Below, piece after piece: positions 45,001-52,547 of a stretch of 64,000 nucleotides of DNA; position 1 is the first letter of the stretch, and each line of letters begins with the position of its first letter. The stretch covers positions 1 to 64,000 of the forward strand of contig JBCBOS010000014.1 of the NCBI GenBank assembly GCA_039821145.1, in the 5' to 3' direction. The stretch is from JBCCSZ01 sp039821145 (GTDB lineage: Bacteria; Bacteroidota; Bacteroidia; Chitinophagales; Saprospiraceae). The position numbers and the translations under genes were made by a program. The notes under the pieces were generated by a model. That model did not search any database and was not told where the DNA came from. It worked only from the letters and a program-made list of their open reading frames with translations.

Positions 45001-45711
45001 ATGAAAACCACCCTCTCATATATTGGCCTTTGCATGGCCCTCTTGGCAGCACAGACCTCTTTTGCCCAATTTTCGCTGGGTGCCCGCGGCGGTGTCCATT
45101 TCTCCACGATTGACCTGCCCGTATTGGATCAGCTGGATTTGATCAACTTCAAACCAGCCCTCAATACCAGCATTGCGTTGGTTGGAGAGTACAAAGTGAC
45201 GCCAAACTTTTCCATCCAACCGGAATTGGCCTATACCAGAAAGGGCTTTGTCATCAAGGAGAGCTTCAAAATTGGAGGGGAAAATATTCCCTTGCCCATC
45301 GGCATCCGGAGCGACTTTCGACTCAACTATGTGGAAATGCCTCTTCTATTCAAGTATACTTTTGGAGAGCGCAAGGTGCGCGCCTATGTGACGGCAGGGC
45401 CCAGCATGGGATATGCCACCAGTGGTCGGTTCAAAACCAGGGCCAGCATATTGGTCGACATCCCCATCAATAATACCAAGTTTGATTTGGACAATCTGGA
45501 CTTCAACCGCTGGGAGGTATCGGGCACTGTGGGTGCTGGGATGAGCATTGCAGCTGGGAAGGGAGAGTTGTTTATGGATGCCCGCTATACCCATGGCTTC
45601 ACAGACGTCAACCAACTACCCTTGGTCGATTTGAATGCACAGAATCGAGGGGTTGGGGTCAATCTAGGGTACCTGATCCCCATTGGCGGGGGTGGTGATG
45701 TTTATCCGTAG
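45001..45711 (+). CDS. PorT-family outer-membrane beta-barrel protein
   Basis: 236 residues from the ATG at 45001. The signal peptide (LCMALLAAQTSFAQ) is followed by a barrel of alternating strands (FSLGARGGVHFSTIDL, PNFSIQPELAYTRKGFVI, LNYVEMPLLFKYTFG, VRAYVTAGPSMGYATSG), ending in an aromatic-rich region with GVGVNLGYLIPIGG. This is a typical small Bacteroidota outer-membrane barrel (OMP_b-brl_2/PorT-like). An in-frame ATG at 44977 would add residues before the signal and is not preferred. Confidence 0.85.
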   Translation: MKTTLSYIGLCMALLAAQTSFAQFSLGARGGVHFSTIDLPVLDQLDLINFKPALNTSIALVGEYKVTPNFSIQPELAYTRKGFVIKESFKIGGENIPLPIGIRSDFRLNYVEMPLLFKYTFGERKVRAYVTAGPSMGYATSGRFKTRASILVDIPINNTKFDLDNLDFNRWEVSGTVGAGMSIAAGKGELFMDARYTHGFTDVNQLPLVDLNAQNRGVGVNLGYLIPIGGGGDVYP

Positions 45712-45865
45712 ATTACAGGAAAATTATAGGTTTTTGTATTGTATATAGCAGCGTGGCGGGGGCATCGAAACCTTTGGATCGGCCTCTTGTCCGCTGGATA
45801 GTTGTGGAGTTGATGTGTACTTGTTTGGCATTTCTGAGAATCTGTACATACCAACTTGTGATTGA

Positions 45866-45902
45866 GAATCCGGACAGCAATGACTTTCCGGATTCTTTTT
45901 TT
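45866..45902 (+). terminator. Rho-independent terminator downstream of barrel gene
   Basis: GAATCCGGA (45866-45874) and TCCGGATTC (45887-45895) form a stem, followed by seven T residues. It is 154 bases beyond the barrel stop, so it ends a long 3' region or a separate small RNA. Confidence 0.8.
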
Positions 45903-45921
45903 GTGGAGAACGGGAATTGGC

Positions 45922-46197
45922 TCAATTGTCAGAAAAGGGAAGTTCTGGCTCCGTTTCCTCCTTGCGGCGGTTGCGATACCAAACAAAGCCAATGGTGCCG
46001 ATGATGAGGTAGGGAGCGGCCAACATGTAGAGAATGCCTCGGTTCAAGCCCTTTCCTGCCGACCCACCAGCTGCCAGGTTTTTCTCTGCAGAAATCCGGC
46101 ACATGGGGCATTGTGCAGAGGCCGTCGTCGGTGCTGCCATTTGCAAGGCAAAAAGGAGACAAAAGATGCTGATGTATCGAAAGAATGACTTTTTCAT
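45922..46197 (-). CDS. Small CPMC-motif exported membrane protein of oxidase cluster
   Basis: 91 residues from the ATG at 46197. A signal peptide (FFRYISIFCLLFALQMAAP, then SAQ) is followed by CPMCRISAEKNLAAGG and a membrane helix (ILYMLAAPYLIIGTIGF). I recall similar CPMC proteins beside oxidase and DUF420 genes in Bacteroidota; the function is unknown, but the Cys pair could bind a metal or be redox-active in oxidase assembly. The longer frame to 46260 lacks a signal at its start. Confidence 0.75.
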   Translation of the reverse strand: MKKSFFRYISIFCLLFALQMAAPTTASAQCPMCRISAEKNLAAGGSAGKGLNRGILYMLAAPYLIIGTIGFVWYRNRRKEETEPELPFSDN

Positions 46198-46266
46198 ATG
46201 AACAGATTTATACCGATCAATGTCTACTACAAAGGTACACATCAAAGGGTTTGTAATCAAGTTTTA

Positions 46267-46818
46267 CTACCCATAACAAGGGCGCAACATCAAGTAACAA
46301 ATCGGACCTGTAAAGGCCACGTACAACCACAATGGATAGACCCATCTGGCCATTTTTTTGTGCCGGTCGTACTGACCTGTATAGGCTCGAATGAAGGTGA
46401 AGAAAATGAAGGGCAATATCCCACCTGCCAGCACAATGTGTGAGATGAGCAGGATGAAATAGACTGTCCGAATGCCTCCTTCAAAGCAATACTTGGTCTC
46501 CTCGGTGGTAAAGTGATACACCACGTAGGACAGCAGGAAGAGAGCCGACAGCCCCAGAGCGGCGTAGATGGAGCGGCGGTGCGCTTCGACATTCTTTTTC
46601 TTGATGAAATAGAGTGCAAACATCAATGCAACTGCTGTCAGGGCATTCACAGTGGCGTGAAAAGGTGGCAAAAAGCTGAAGTCGATGTCCGTCGGAATTT
46701 TGTATCGACGCATCATTCCCACCAATAGCAACACCACAACAGACAGGCCGATGGCGGCGTAATTGAGTTTGCGGGCCAGTGCCTTGTTTTGGGGCCCATC
46801 GATGATTGGACGTTCCAT
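46267..46818 (-). CDS. DUF420 membrane protein (oxidase-associated)
   Basis: The 183-residue protein has five membrane helices and conserved His residues typical of DUF420 (PPFHATVNALTAVALMFALY, RRSIYAALGLSALFLLSYVV, LLISHIVLAGGILPFIFFT, YDRHKKMARWVYPLWLY). The family is found next to terminal oxidase genes and is linked to oxidase assembly by context. Its ATG lies 3 bases after the SCO-like stop, so the two are co-transcribed. Confidence 0.88.
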   Translation of the reverse strand: MERPIIDGPQNKALARKLNYAAIGLSVVVLLLVGMMRRYKIPTDIDFSFLPPFHATVNALTAVALMFALYFIKKKNVEAHRRSIYAALGLSALFLLSYVVYHFTTEETKYCFEGGIRTVYFILLISHIVLAGGILPFIFFTFIRAYTGQYDRHKKMARWVYPLWLYVAFTGPICYLMLRPCYG

Positions 46819-46821
46819 TCG

Positions 46822-47532
46822 TTATAAGTTTTCCTGGTTCGTTGCCCTGCGCGAACTTTTTTTGTCTTTTCGCGGCATGGTCAATGCAATGTGTTCGATC
46901 AGGCGCTTTTGAGAGGCGATGTCATTGTAGGTGTAGTAGTTTCGCACCCCTCCCTTTGTATCTGTGATGACCAAGTAAGGATATTCTCCCACCTTGCTGG
47001 ATGCTGGGACAAAAGAAAAGTTGCCTTCCTCATCTCGGCCTTTGTCCATGTCCGGGACTCGATAGCCCTTTTGCAGAAGACTTTGCATGCTTTCGCTGTC
47101 GGCAGAGGTGAGCAAACGAATTTGGCGCGCATCCAGCAGCTGGTGTTGGTTGGCCAGTTGTTGCAAGTCGGAAGAAGAGCTGTTGGCATTCAAATCGTGC
47201 AACAAAAATAGGATGCCTTTGCGGTCGTCAAATTGCTCGTGCAAGCGACTGACCAAGTGAAACAAGTCCTTGCTGGAATTGTCGGAGCGATCGAAAAAGC
47301 CCGCGATGGCGATGCTTCCCATGAGGCTGTCCCGGGTAAATGGCAGGCCACTCTGGTCTGTCAAGGCAAAGGTGGGCAGCTCCCCATAGTCTCTCAACTC
47401 AGCCAATGCCTTTTTGTGGTAGTTGAAACCCGATTGTAGGTAATACCACGATCCAAGAGGCATGACAACCAAGAACAGGACGAGCAAAACACTTTGAATT
47501 GTTTTTCCGATGATTCCCTTTTTCTTTTCCAT
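46822..47532 (-). CDS. SCO-like protein lacking the copper site
   Basis: The 236-residue protein has an N-terminal membrane helix (SVLLVLFLVVMPLGSWYYL) and a thioredoxin-like SCO domain (LPTFALTDQSGLPFTRDSL, DRKGILFLLHDLNANSSS, LVITDTKGGVRNYYTY). SCO proteins deliver copper to subunit II of cytochrome oxidase through a CxxxC motif and a His. Here the loop reads GFFDRSDNSS and the whole protein contains no cysteine, so canonical copper delivery is unlikely. A chaperone or structural role in assembly is inferred from its position beside DUF420. Confidence 0.8.
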   Translation of the reverse strand: MEKKKGIIGKTIQSVLLVLFLVVMPLGSWYYLQSGFNYHKKALAELRDYGELPTFALTDQSGLPFTRDSLMGSIAIAGFFDRSDNSSKDLFHLVSRLHEQFDDRKGILFLLHDLNANSSSSDLQQLANQHQLLDARQIRLLTSADSESMQSLLQKGYRVPDMDKGRDEEGNFSFVPASSKVGEYPYLVITDTKGGVRNYYTYNDIASQKRLIEHIALTMPRKDKKSSRRATNQENL

Positions 47533-47654
47533 AGAAGCAGTGAGTCCGAGCGTTTGAAAACGTTAACTGGGGGTCTTTTGAATGCGTACTGATCTGAGAG
47601 AGCTTTGTACAACTACACTCTACAATAAGAACAACGAACGGGGAGCTTTGTTGA

Positions 47655-47695
47655 AAAACAAAAGGCGAGATTGTATGATCTCGCCTTTTGTTTTA
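47655..47695 (-). terminator. Terminator of act-cta operon
   Basis: AGGCGAGAT (47663-47671) pairs with ATCTCGCCT (47678-47686), with further pairing outside. On the minus strand it is followed by TTTTGTTTTT. It overlaps the stop codon of the COX4-like gene and closes the long respiratory operon. Confidence 0.88.
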
Positions 47696-48118
47696 GAAGT
47701 AACGCTTGGTGTCGTCCGGGACGTGATAATATCCCTCTAACTTGACAGATTCGTCAACTTGTATCTTGTCTTTCTCTTTGATCTGCTGACGACGAGCATT
47801 CCAACTACCTCCTTCCTGGAAGAACGCAATCATTCCCCAGATCAACAGCCCCATGGGCAAAAGCACACTCAACTGCAATCCAGATACCTCTTGCTCCATG
47901 TGCATGAACTTGTAGATGATGTAGTAGGCTTTGTAGGCCGACAAAACGATGATAAGAAGGCCTGTTCCCCAGAGGACGACTTTCATGTCTTCAACTCCTC
48001 CCATGATGTGGCCTTTGCCAAACAAGGATACGAAAACCTCTACCAAAGTCAATACAGCCAATACACCAAGGCCGATGTAAACTTTTTTGATGGCTTCTTC
48101 ATAATTACCGTGTCCCAT
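47693..48118 (-). CDS. Cytochrome c oxidase subunit IV family protein
   Basis: The 141-residue protein has three hydrophobic helices (VYIGLGVLAVLTLVEVFVSL, VVLWGTGLLIIVLSAYKAYY, LSVLLPMGLLIWGMIAFF), a size and topology typical of the bacterial oxidase subunit IV that stabilises the catalytic subunits in the inner membrane. It is the last gene of the operon, 51 bases after the second subunit III gene. A charged C-terminal tail ends before the terminator. Confidence 0.87.
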   Translation of the reverse strand: MGHGNYEEAIKKVYIGLGVLAVLTLVEVFVSLFGKGHIMGGVEDMKVVLWGTGLLIIVLSAYKAYYIIYKFMHMEQEVSGLQLSVLLPMGLLIWGMIAFFQEGGSWNARRQQIKEKDKIQVDESVKLEGYYHVPDDTKRYF

Positions 48119-48169
48119 TGTCTATTTTAATTAGGTAGTGATCAATGTTTTTTCGCTAAATGATTGGAA

Positions 48170-49015
48170 TCAGAGCAGGTAGAATACAAGGAATACAAAT
48201 ACCCACACCAAGTCTACAAAGTGCCAATACAGGCCGATTTTTTCCACCATCTCGTATCCGTTCTTCCGCTTTACATACAATCCGCTGGCCGCATTCAAGG
48301 CGATGATCAACAAAAAGGCGACTCCAGAGAATACGTGAAAACCGTGGAAACCCGTGATGAAGAAGAACAATGCCCCAAATGCCTTGGGTCCAAATTCCTG
48401 CTGCTTTACTTCGCCAGATTCCGTGCGGTAAGAGAGCTGATCGTAAGCTCCGTCATGGTAGTGGATCAAGTAAGAATCTCCTGCATCGAAGGTGTCGCCT
48501 TCTTTGATGCCATGACCGTCTCCTTCCAGGTAGACCCCAGACTCGATGTGAGTCCCAAATGGGTTGGTGGTGACAGACATGTGCTCCACGGTGATCAGGT
48601 TGTTCCACTCCCAGGCTTGGCATCCCAGGAATCCCGCTCCACCAATGACAGTTAGAATCATCCAAAACACGACTCCATTCTTGTTTTCCCGATGTCCTTC
48701 CTGTACGGCACGTACCATGGTCACCGAGCTGATGATCAAGAGGAAAGACATGACCGTGACGAAAATCAGGGGTGCATGATGGATGCCAAAAGGAGCAGTA
48801 GAGAAGACAAAATCTGGAACAGGCCATGTCGGCATACTGAATCGAAGGGCACCATAAGCGATCAAGAATCCTGCAAAGGTGAAGGCATCGGAAAGGAGGA
48901 AGTACCACATCATCAACTTTCCATAACTCGCCTCAAATGGCTCTTTTCCACCAGACCAAGAGTCTTGCCCTTGGTGTTCCATTTCAGTATGTTCGGCTAT
49001 CGTTTCTGTTGCCAT
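48170..49015 (-). CDS. ctaE: Cytochrome c oxidase subunit III (long form)
   Basis: 281 residues from the ATG at 49015. The heme-copper oxidase subunit III pattern is present (GKLMMWYFLLSDAFTFAGFL, FLGCQAWEWNNLI, FFITGFHGFHVFSGVAFL, GLYWHFVDLVWVFVFLVFYL). A loop of about 60 residues (VYLEGDGHGIKEGDTFDAGD and onward) between helices is longer than in proteobacterial forms. Subunit III stabilises proton uptake in subunit I. Its N-terminus is acidic and cytosolic. Confidence 0.92.
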   Translation of the reverse strand: MATETIAEHTEMEHQGQDSWSGGKEPFEASYGKLMMWYFLLSDAFTFAGFLIAYGALRFSMPTWPVPDFVFSTAPFGIHHAPLIFVTVMSFLLIISSVTMVRAVQEGHRENKNGVVFWMILTVIGGAGFLGCQAWEWNNLITVEHMSVTTNPFGTHIESGVYLEGDGHGIKEGDTFDAGDSYLIHYHDGAYDQLSYRTESGEVKQQEFGPKAFGALFFFITGFHGFHVFSGVAFLLIIALNAASGLYVKRKNGYEMVEKIGLYWHFVDLVWVFVFLVFYLL

Positions 49016-49060
49016 TACTGTAGGTTTATGATAAGTTAGCAAAAATGCTTTGCAAAAGTA

Positions 49061-49642
49061 TTAAGATTGCTGTAAGACAAAAAATCCTATCAAAAATATC
49101 CAGAGAAAATCTACAAAATGCCAATAGGTCAGCGTCAACAACAGGCGGTGTTGTCTCTTTTTGGTTGGCTTGAAGGACAAACCAAAGGCGTGGACCAAAG
49201 CGACAATGATGGCCGCGAGCCCGCCCAGCACGTGAGCTGCGTGTACGCCGGATATGACATAGATGAAATCTCCCGATGGATTGGTCCGCAGTGGAATTCC
49301 CATCTCCATCATTTGTATCCATCCCAGATATTGGAATACGACGAAGCCAATACCGAGGAAAAAGCTCAGGACCAATAGTCCCTTGTATGGGAGTTCACTT
49401 CCGCGTTTGAAAAACACATATGAGGCATGTAGCGTGATGCTACTTACCAAAATGACCGCCGTACTCACGTAAAAGAGCGTCGGCATTTGAAATTCCAACC
49501 AGTTTCCAGCTGCCTGACGAACCAAAAAGGCACTTGTCAAAGCTGTAAACATCATGGCAATACTTGCACAGGCGGACCACAAAGCAAATTGCTGTGGATG
49601 TATCTTATTGTTCCGCCCGCCAGGGTTAATAGCTGCTTCCAT
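49061..49642 (-). CDS. ctaE: Cytochrome c oxidase subunit III (short form)
   Basis: 193 residues from the ATG at 49642. Five helices of the subunit III family are seen: WSACASIAMMFTALTSAFLV, LVLSFFLGIGFVVFQYLGW, YVISGVHAAHVLGGLAA and TYWHFVDFLWIFLIGFFVLQ. It lies between ctaB (12-base gap) and the longer subunit III gene (45-base gap). Two subunit III genes in tandem are usual in Bacteroidota oxidase operons. Confidence 0.92.
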   Translation of the reverse strand: MEAAINPGGRNNKIHPQQFALWSACASIAMMFTALTSAFLVRQAAGNWLEFQMPTLFYVSTAVILVSSITLHASYVFFKRGSELPYKGLLVLSFFLGIGFVVFQYLGWIQMMEMGIPLRTNPSGDFIYVISGVHAAHVLGGLAAIIVALVHAFGLSFKPTKKRQHRLLLTLTYWHFVDFLWIFLIGFFVLQQS

Positions 49643-49654
49643 AATCACCTCCAA

Positions 49655-50563
49655 TTATAATTTATCCAATACCAGTACAATCAGCACCAGGGGTAAATAG
49701 AAGAAAGAACTAAACATCAATTTTCTCGCACTCTGACGGTTGAGGTCAGAGAAAAAACGCCAGCCGTAGAATGAATAGGCCATACTCAACAAGACCAGCA
49801 GAGCTGTCGAAAGCAAGCCCACCTGGCCCATCATGTATGGGATCACCACCACTGGAACCAAAAAGAGCGCGTAGATGAAAGACTGCAAACCCGTATTGCG
49901 ATCTTCCCGCCCAGCTCTCGATGGCAAGAGGTAAAAACCAGCGTTTGTATAATCTTCATGTGCCAACCAAGCGATGGCCCAAAAGTGGGGAAACTGCCAC
50001 AAAAACTGTATGGCAAACAAGACCAAAGCCATGGCCGTAATTTCCCCTTCGAATGCCACCACGCCGATCATGGTAGGCAGCGCACCTGGGATGGCCCCCA
50101 CAAAGACGGCAAAGGGCGTCACCCGCTTCATTGGCGTGTAGACAAAAGAATAGCAGATCAAAGAGATCATTCCGAGCAAAGAAGTCCATGGATTGAACAG
50201 TGCCAGGAGTGTAATCCCAATCATGCTCATGAATCCAGCAGACATCACTGCTTCTGAGACACTCATTCTTCCCGTCGCCAGAGGTCGATCCTCTGTCCGC
50301 TTCATCAGCTTGTCGTAATCTCTTTCCAAAACCTGATTGAGCGCATTGGCGGCACCCGTTACCAACCAACCACCCAGGCCAAGAAGCACAAGTGGCAACC
50401 AACTGACTGATCCGCCAGCTGCCATCATGTAGGCCATCAGGGAAGAAAATACAACCAAGGAAGACAAGCGAAACTTTGTCAAGAGTTGGTAGTCGTGGAG
50501 CTTTCTTGCAAAAGCCCCTCGACCGTCTTTTTTCTTGATAACCGCCGTTCTACTACTATTCAA
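49655..50563 (-). CDS. ctaB: Heme O synthase (protoheme IX farnesyltransferase)
   Basis: The 302-residue UbiA-family membrane protein adds a farnesyl tail to heme B, giving heme O for the oxidase. The Asp-rich motif NQVLERDYDKLMKRTEDRPL is decisive. The second part shows WQFPHFWAIAWLAHEDY. The start is probably a TTG at 50563 (reading NSSRTAVIKKKDG); no upstream in-frame ATG exists before a stop. Heme A synthase is not in this window. It lies 39 bases after ctaD. Confidence 0.93.
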   Translation of the reverse strand: MNSSRTAVIKKKDGRGAFARKLHDYQLLTKFRLSSLVVFSSLMAYMMAAGGSVSWLPLVLLGLGGWLVTGAANALNQVLERDYDKLMKRTEDRPLATGRMSVSEAVMSAGFMSMIGITLLALFNPWTSLLGMISLICYSFVYTPMKRVTPFAVFVGAIPGALPTMIGVVAFEGEITAMALVLFAIQFLWQFPHFWAIAWLAHEDYTNAGFYLLPSRAGREDRNTGLQSFIYALFLVPVVVIPYMMGQVGLLSTALLVLLSMAYSFYGWRFFSDLNRQSARKLMFSSFFYLPLVLIVLVLDKL

Positions 50564-50602
50564 TGTCTGTGGTTATGATTGTTTTAGAATGATGTGACTC
50601 GA

Positions 50603-52465
50603 CTAATGGTCATTATCCGATTCGCCATCCAGTTTTGGGACATACTGCGGGATGAAATCTCTTCCATCTTTGCCGTAGTCATATGCCCAGCGCTGAACTG
50701 CAGGGATTTTGCCATTCCAGTTGCCGTGTACACCTTGGATTGGAGTTGTCCATTCCAAAGTAGTGGCATTGTATGGATTGCGAGTGGTCATTTTCTTACC
50801 GTACCAGATGCTGTAGAAGTAGTTGATGACAAACAAGATTTGTACAGCAAACACAATGATGGCAGCAATGGTGATGAATTGGTTCATCTCTGTGAAGTGG
50901 CTGAAAGCGTCGAAGGAGTCGAAACGGTAGTAACGACGAGGAACGCCTGCCATTCCCAAATAGTGCATTGGCCAGAAGATCGCATAGGCACCAATCATAG
51001 TACCCCAGAAGTGAATCTTACCGAGGGTTTCGTTGAGGAAACGCCCGTACATCTTGGGGAACCAGTGGTACACCCCTGCATACATTCCAAAGAAAGCAGC
51101 AACCCCCATCACGATGTGGAAGTGAGCCACAACGAAGTACGTATCGTGCATTTGGATGTCAATAGCTGAGTTTCCAAGGAAGATACCAGTCAAACCACCG
51201 GAGATGAACATGGAGACAAAACCAATGGCGAACAAACAGGCCGAGTTGAATCGTATGTTTCCTCCATACAGCGTCGAAATCCAGTTGAACACCTTTACAG
51301 CCGATGGAACGGCGATGATCAGGGTAAAGATGACGAAGAAGTTGGAAATGAATGGGTTTACACCAGACATGAACATGTGGTGAGCCCAAACGATGAAGGA
51401 CAAAAAGGCAATCGCCAAGATGGAGTATACCATCGCTTTGTATCCGAAGACTGGCTTGCGAGAATGTACAGATAGAATTTCTGATACAAGTCCCATGGCT
51501 GGCAGGATGATGATGTATACCTCAGGGTGTCCAAGGAACCAGAAAAGGTGCTGGTACAACAAAGGACTACCACCGACGTGATCCAGGGCCTGTCCGCCTA
51601 TGTAGATGTCGCTCAAGTAAAAACTCGTACCCAATCCGCGGTCAAACATCATCAGCAAGAAACCAGATACCAATACTGGGAAGGAAAGCAGACCGATGAT
51701 GGCAGTTACGAAGAACGCCCAGATGGTCAGTGGCAAACGCCACATGCTCATTCCTTTGGTACGCAGGTTCAAGACCGTTGTGATGTAGTTGATTCCACCG
51801 AGAAGGACAGAGACGACAAAGAATACCAAACTCAAGACCCAGAGCGTCATGCCCGCTCCCGAACCGGAAGAGGCTTGCGGCAGCGCACTCAAGGGCGGAT
51901 AGGCAGTCCATCCCCCAGCGAAGGGCCCTGTGGATAAGAACAAGGATGCAAACATGACAACACCAGCCAAAAAGAAGAACCAGTAAGAGAGCATGTTGAG
52001 CAATGGCGAGGCCATGTCTCGGGCCCCCACTTGGAGCGGTATCAGTAAGTTACTAAAGGTACCACTCAAACCAGCTGTCAATACGAAGAAGACAATGATG
52101 GTTCCGTGCATCGTGACCAATGCGTAATAGAACTGAGGATCCAATGTACCAATACCAGCATCATTGACAGTGATCCACTTGCCGAGCAGCGGCTGCAACC
52201 AAGCAAGACTGTCTTCTGGGAAACCCAACTGAAGACGGAAGATGATGGACATACCAGCACCGATGATCGCCCAGAACATACCGGTGATCAAAAACTGCTT
52301 GGCAATCATCTTGTGATCCTGACTAAAGATGTAATGCGTAATAAAATTAGACTGGTACTTATCACCGTGGTGATGATCATGAAAGTGATCATCGTATCCC
52401 AACTCCTCTATCAAAATGTCCGGGTCGTACGTTATCGTCGTCGTTTTTGATACAATATCAGCCAT
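50603..52465 (-). CDS. ctaD: Cytochrome c oxidase subunit I (A1 type)
   Basis: The 620-residue catalytic subunit binds low-spin heme, the high-spin heme and CuB. It shows TMHGTIIVFFVLTAGLSGTF (low-spin heme His), FWFLGHPEVYIIILPAMG (CuB His and the A1-type Glu), FIVWAHHMF (CuB His pair) and DTYFVVAHFHIVMG (heme His pair). It reduces O2 to water and pumps protons. The N-terminus carries a short His-rich segment (YDDHFHDHHHGDK, residues 24-36) not needed for the catalytic core. Confidence 0.97.
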   Translation of the reverse strand: MADIVSKTTTITYDPDILIEELGYDDHFHDHHHGDKYQSNFITHYIFSQDHKMIAKQFLITGMFWAIIGAGMSIIFRLQLGFPEDSLAWLQPLLGKWITVNDAGIGTLDPQFYYALVTMHGTIIVFFVLTAGLSGTFSNLLIPLQVGARDMASPLLNMLSYWFFFLAGVVMFASLFLSTGPFAGGWTAYPPLSALPQASSGSGAGMTLWVLSLVFFVVSVLLGGINYITTVLNLRTKGMSMWRLPLTIWAFFVTAIIGLLSFPVLVSGFLLMMFDRGLGTSFYLSDIYIGGQALDHVGGSPLLYQHLFWFLGHPEVYIIILPAMGLVSEILSVHSRKPVFGYKAMVYSILAIAFLSFIVWAHHMFMSGVNPFISNFFVIFTLIIAVPSAVKVFNWISTLYGGNIRFNSACLFAIGFVSMFISGGLTGIFLGNSAIDIQMHDTYFVVAHFHIVMGVAAFFGMYAGVYHWFPKMYGRFLNETLGKIHFWGTMIGAYAIFWPMHYLGMAGVPRRYYRFDSFDAFSHFTEMNQFITIAAIIVFAVQILFVINYFYSIWYGKKMTTRNPYNATTLEWTTPIQGVHGNWNGKIPAVQRWAYDYGKDGRDFIPQYVPKLDGESDNDH

Positions 52466-52547
52466 GACTGTTTTAATAATTTACGGGTTAAATCTTCAAA
52501 ATTGAATCTGGTTCTTGTCTGTTTGTCGTCTGTATATTGAAACCAAA

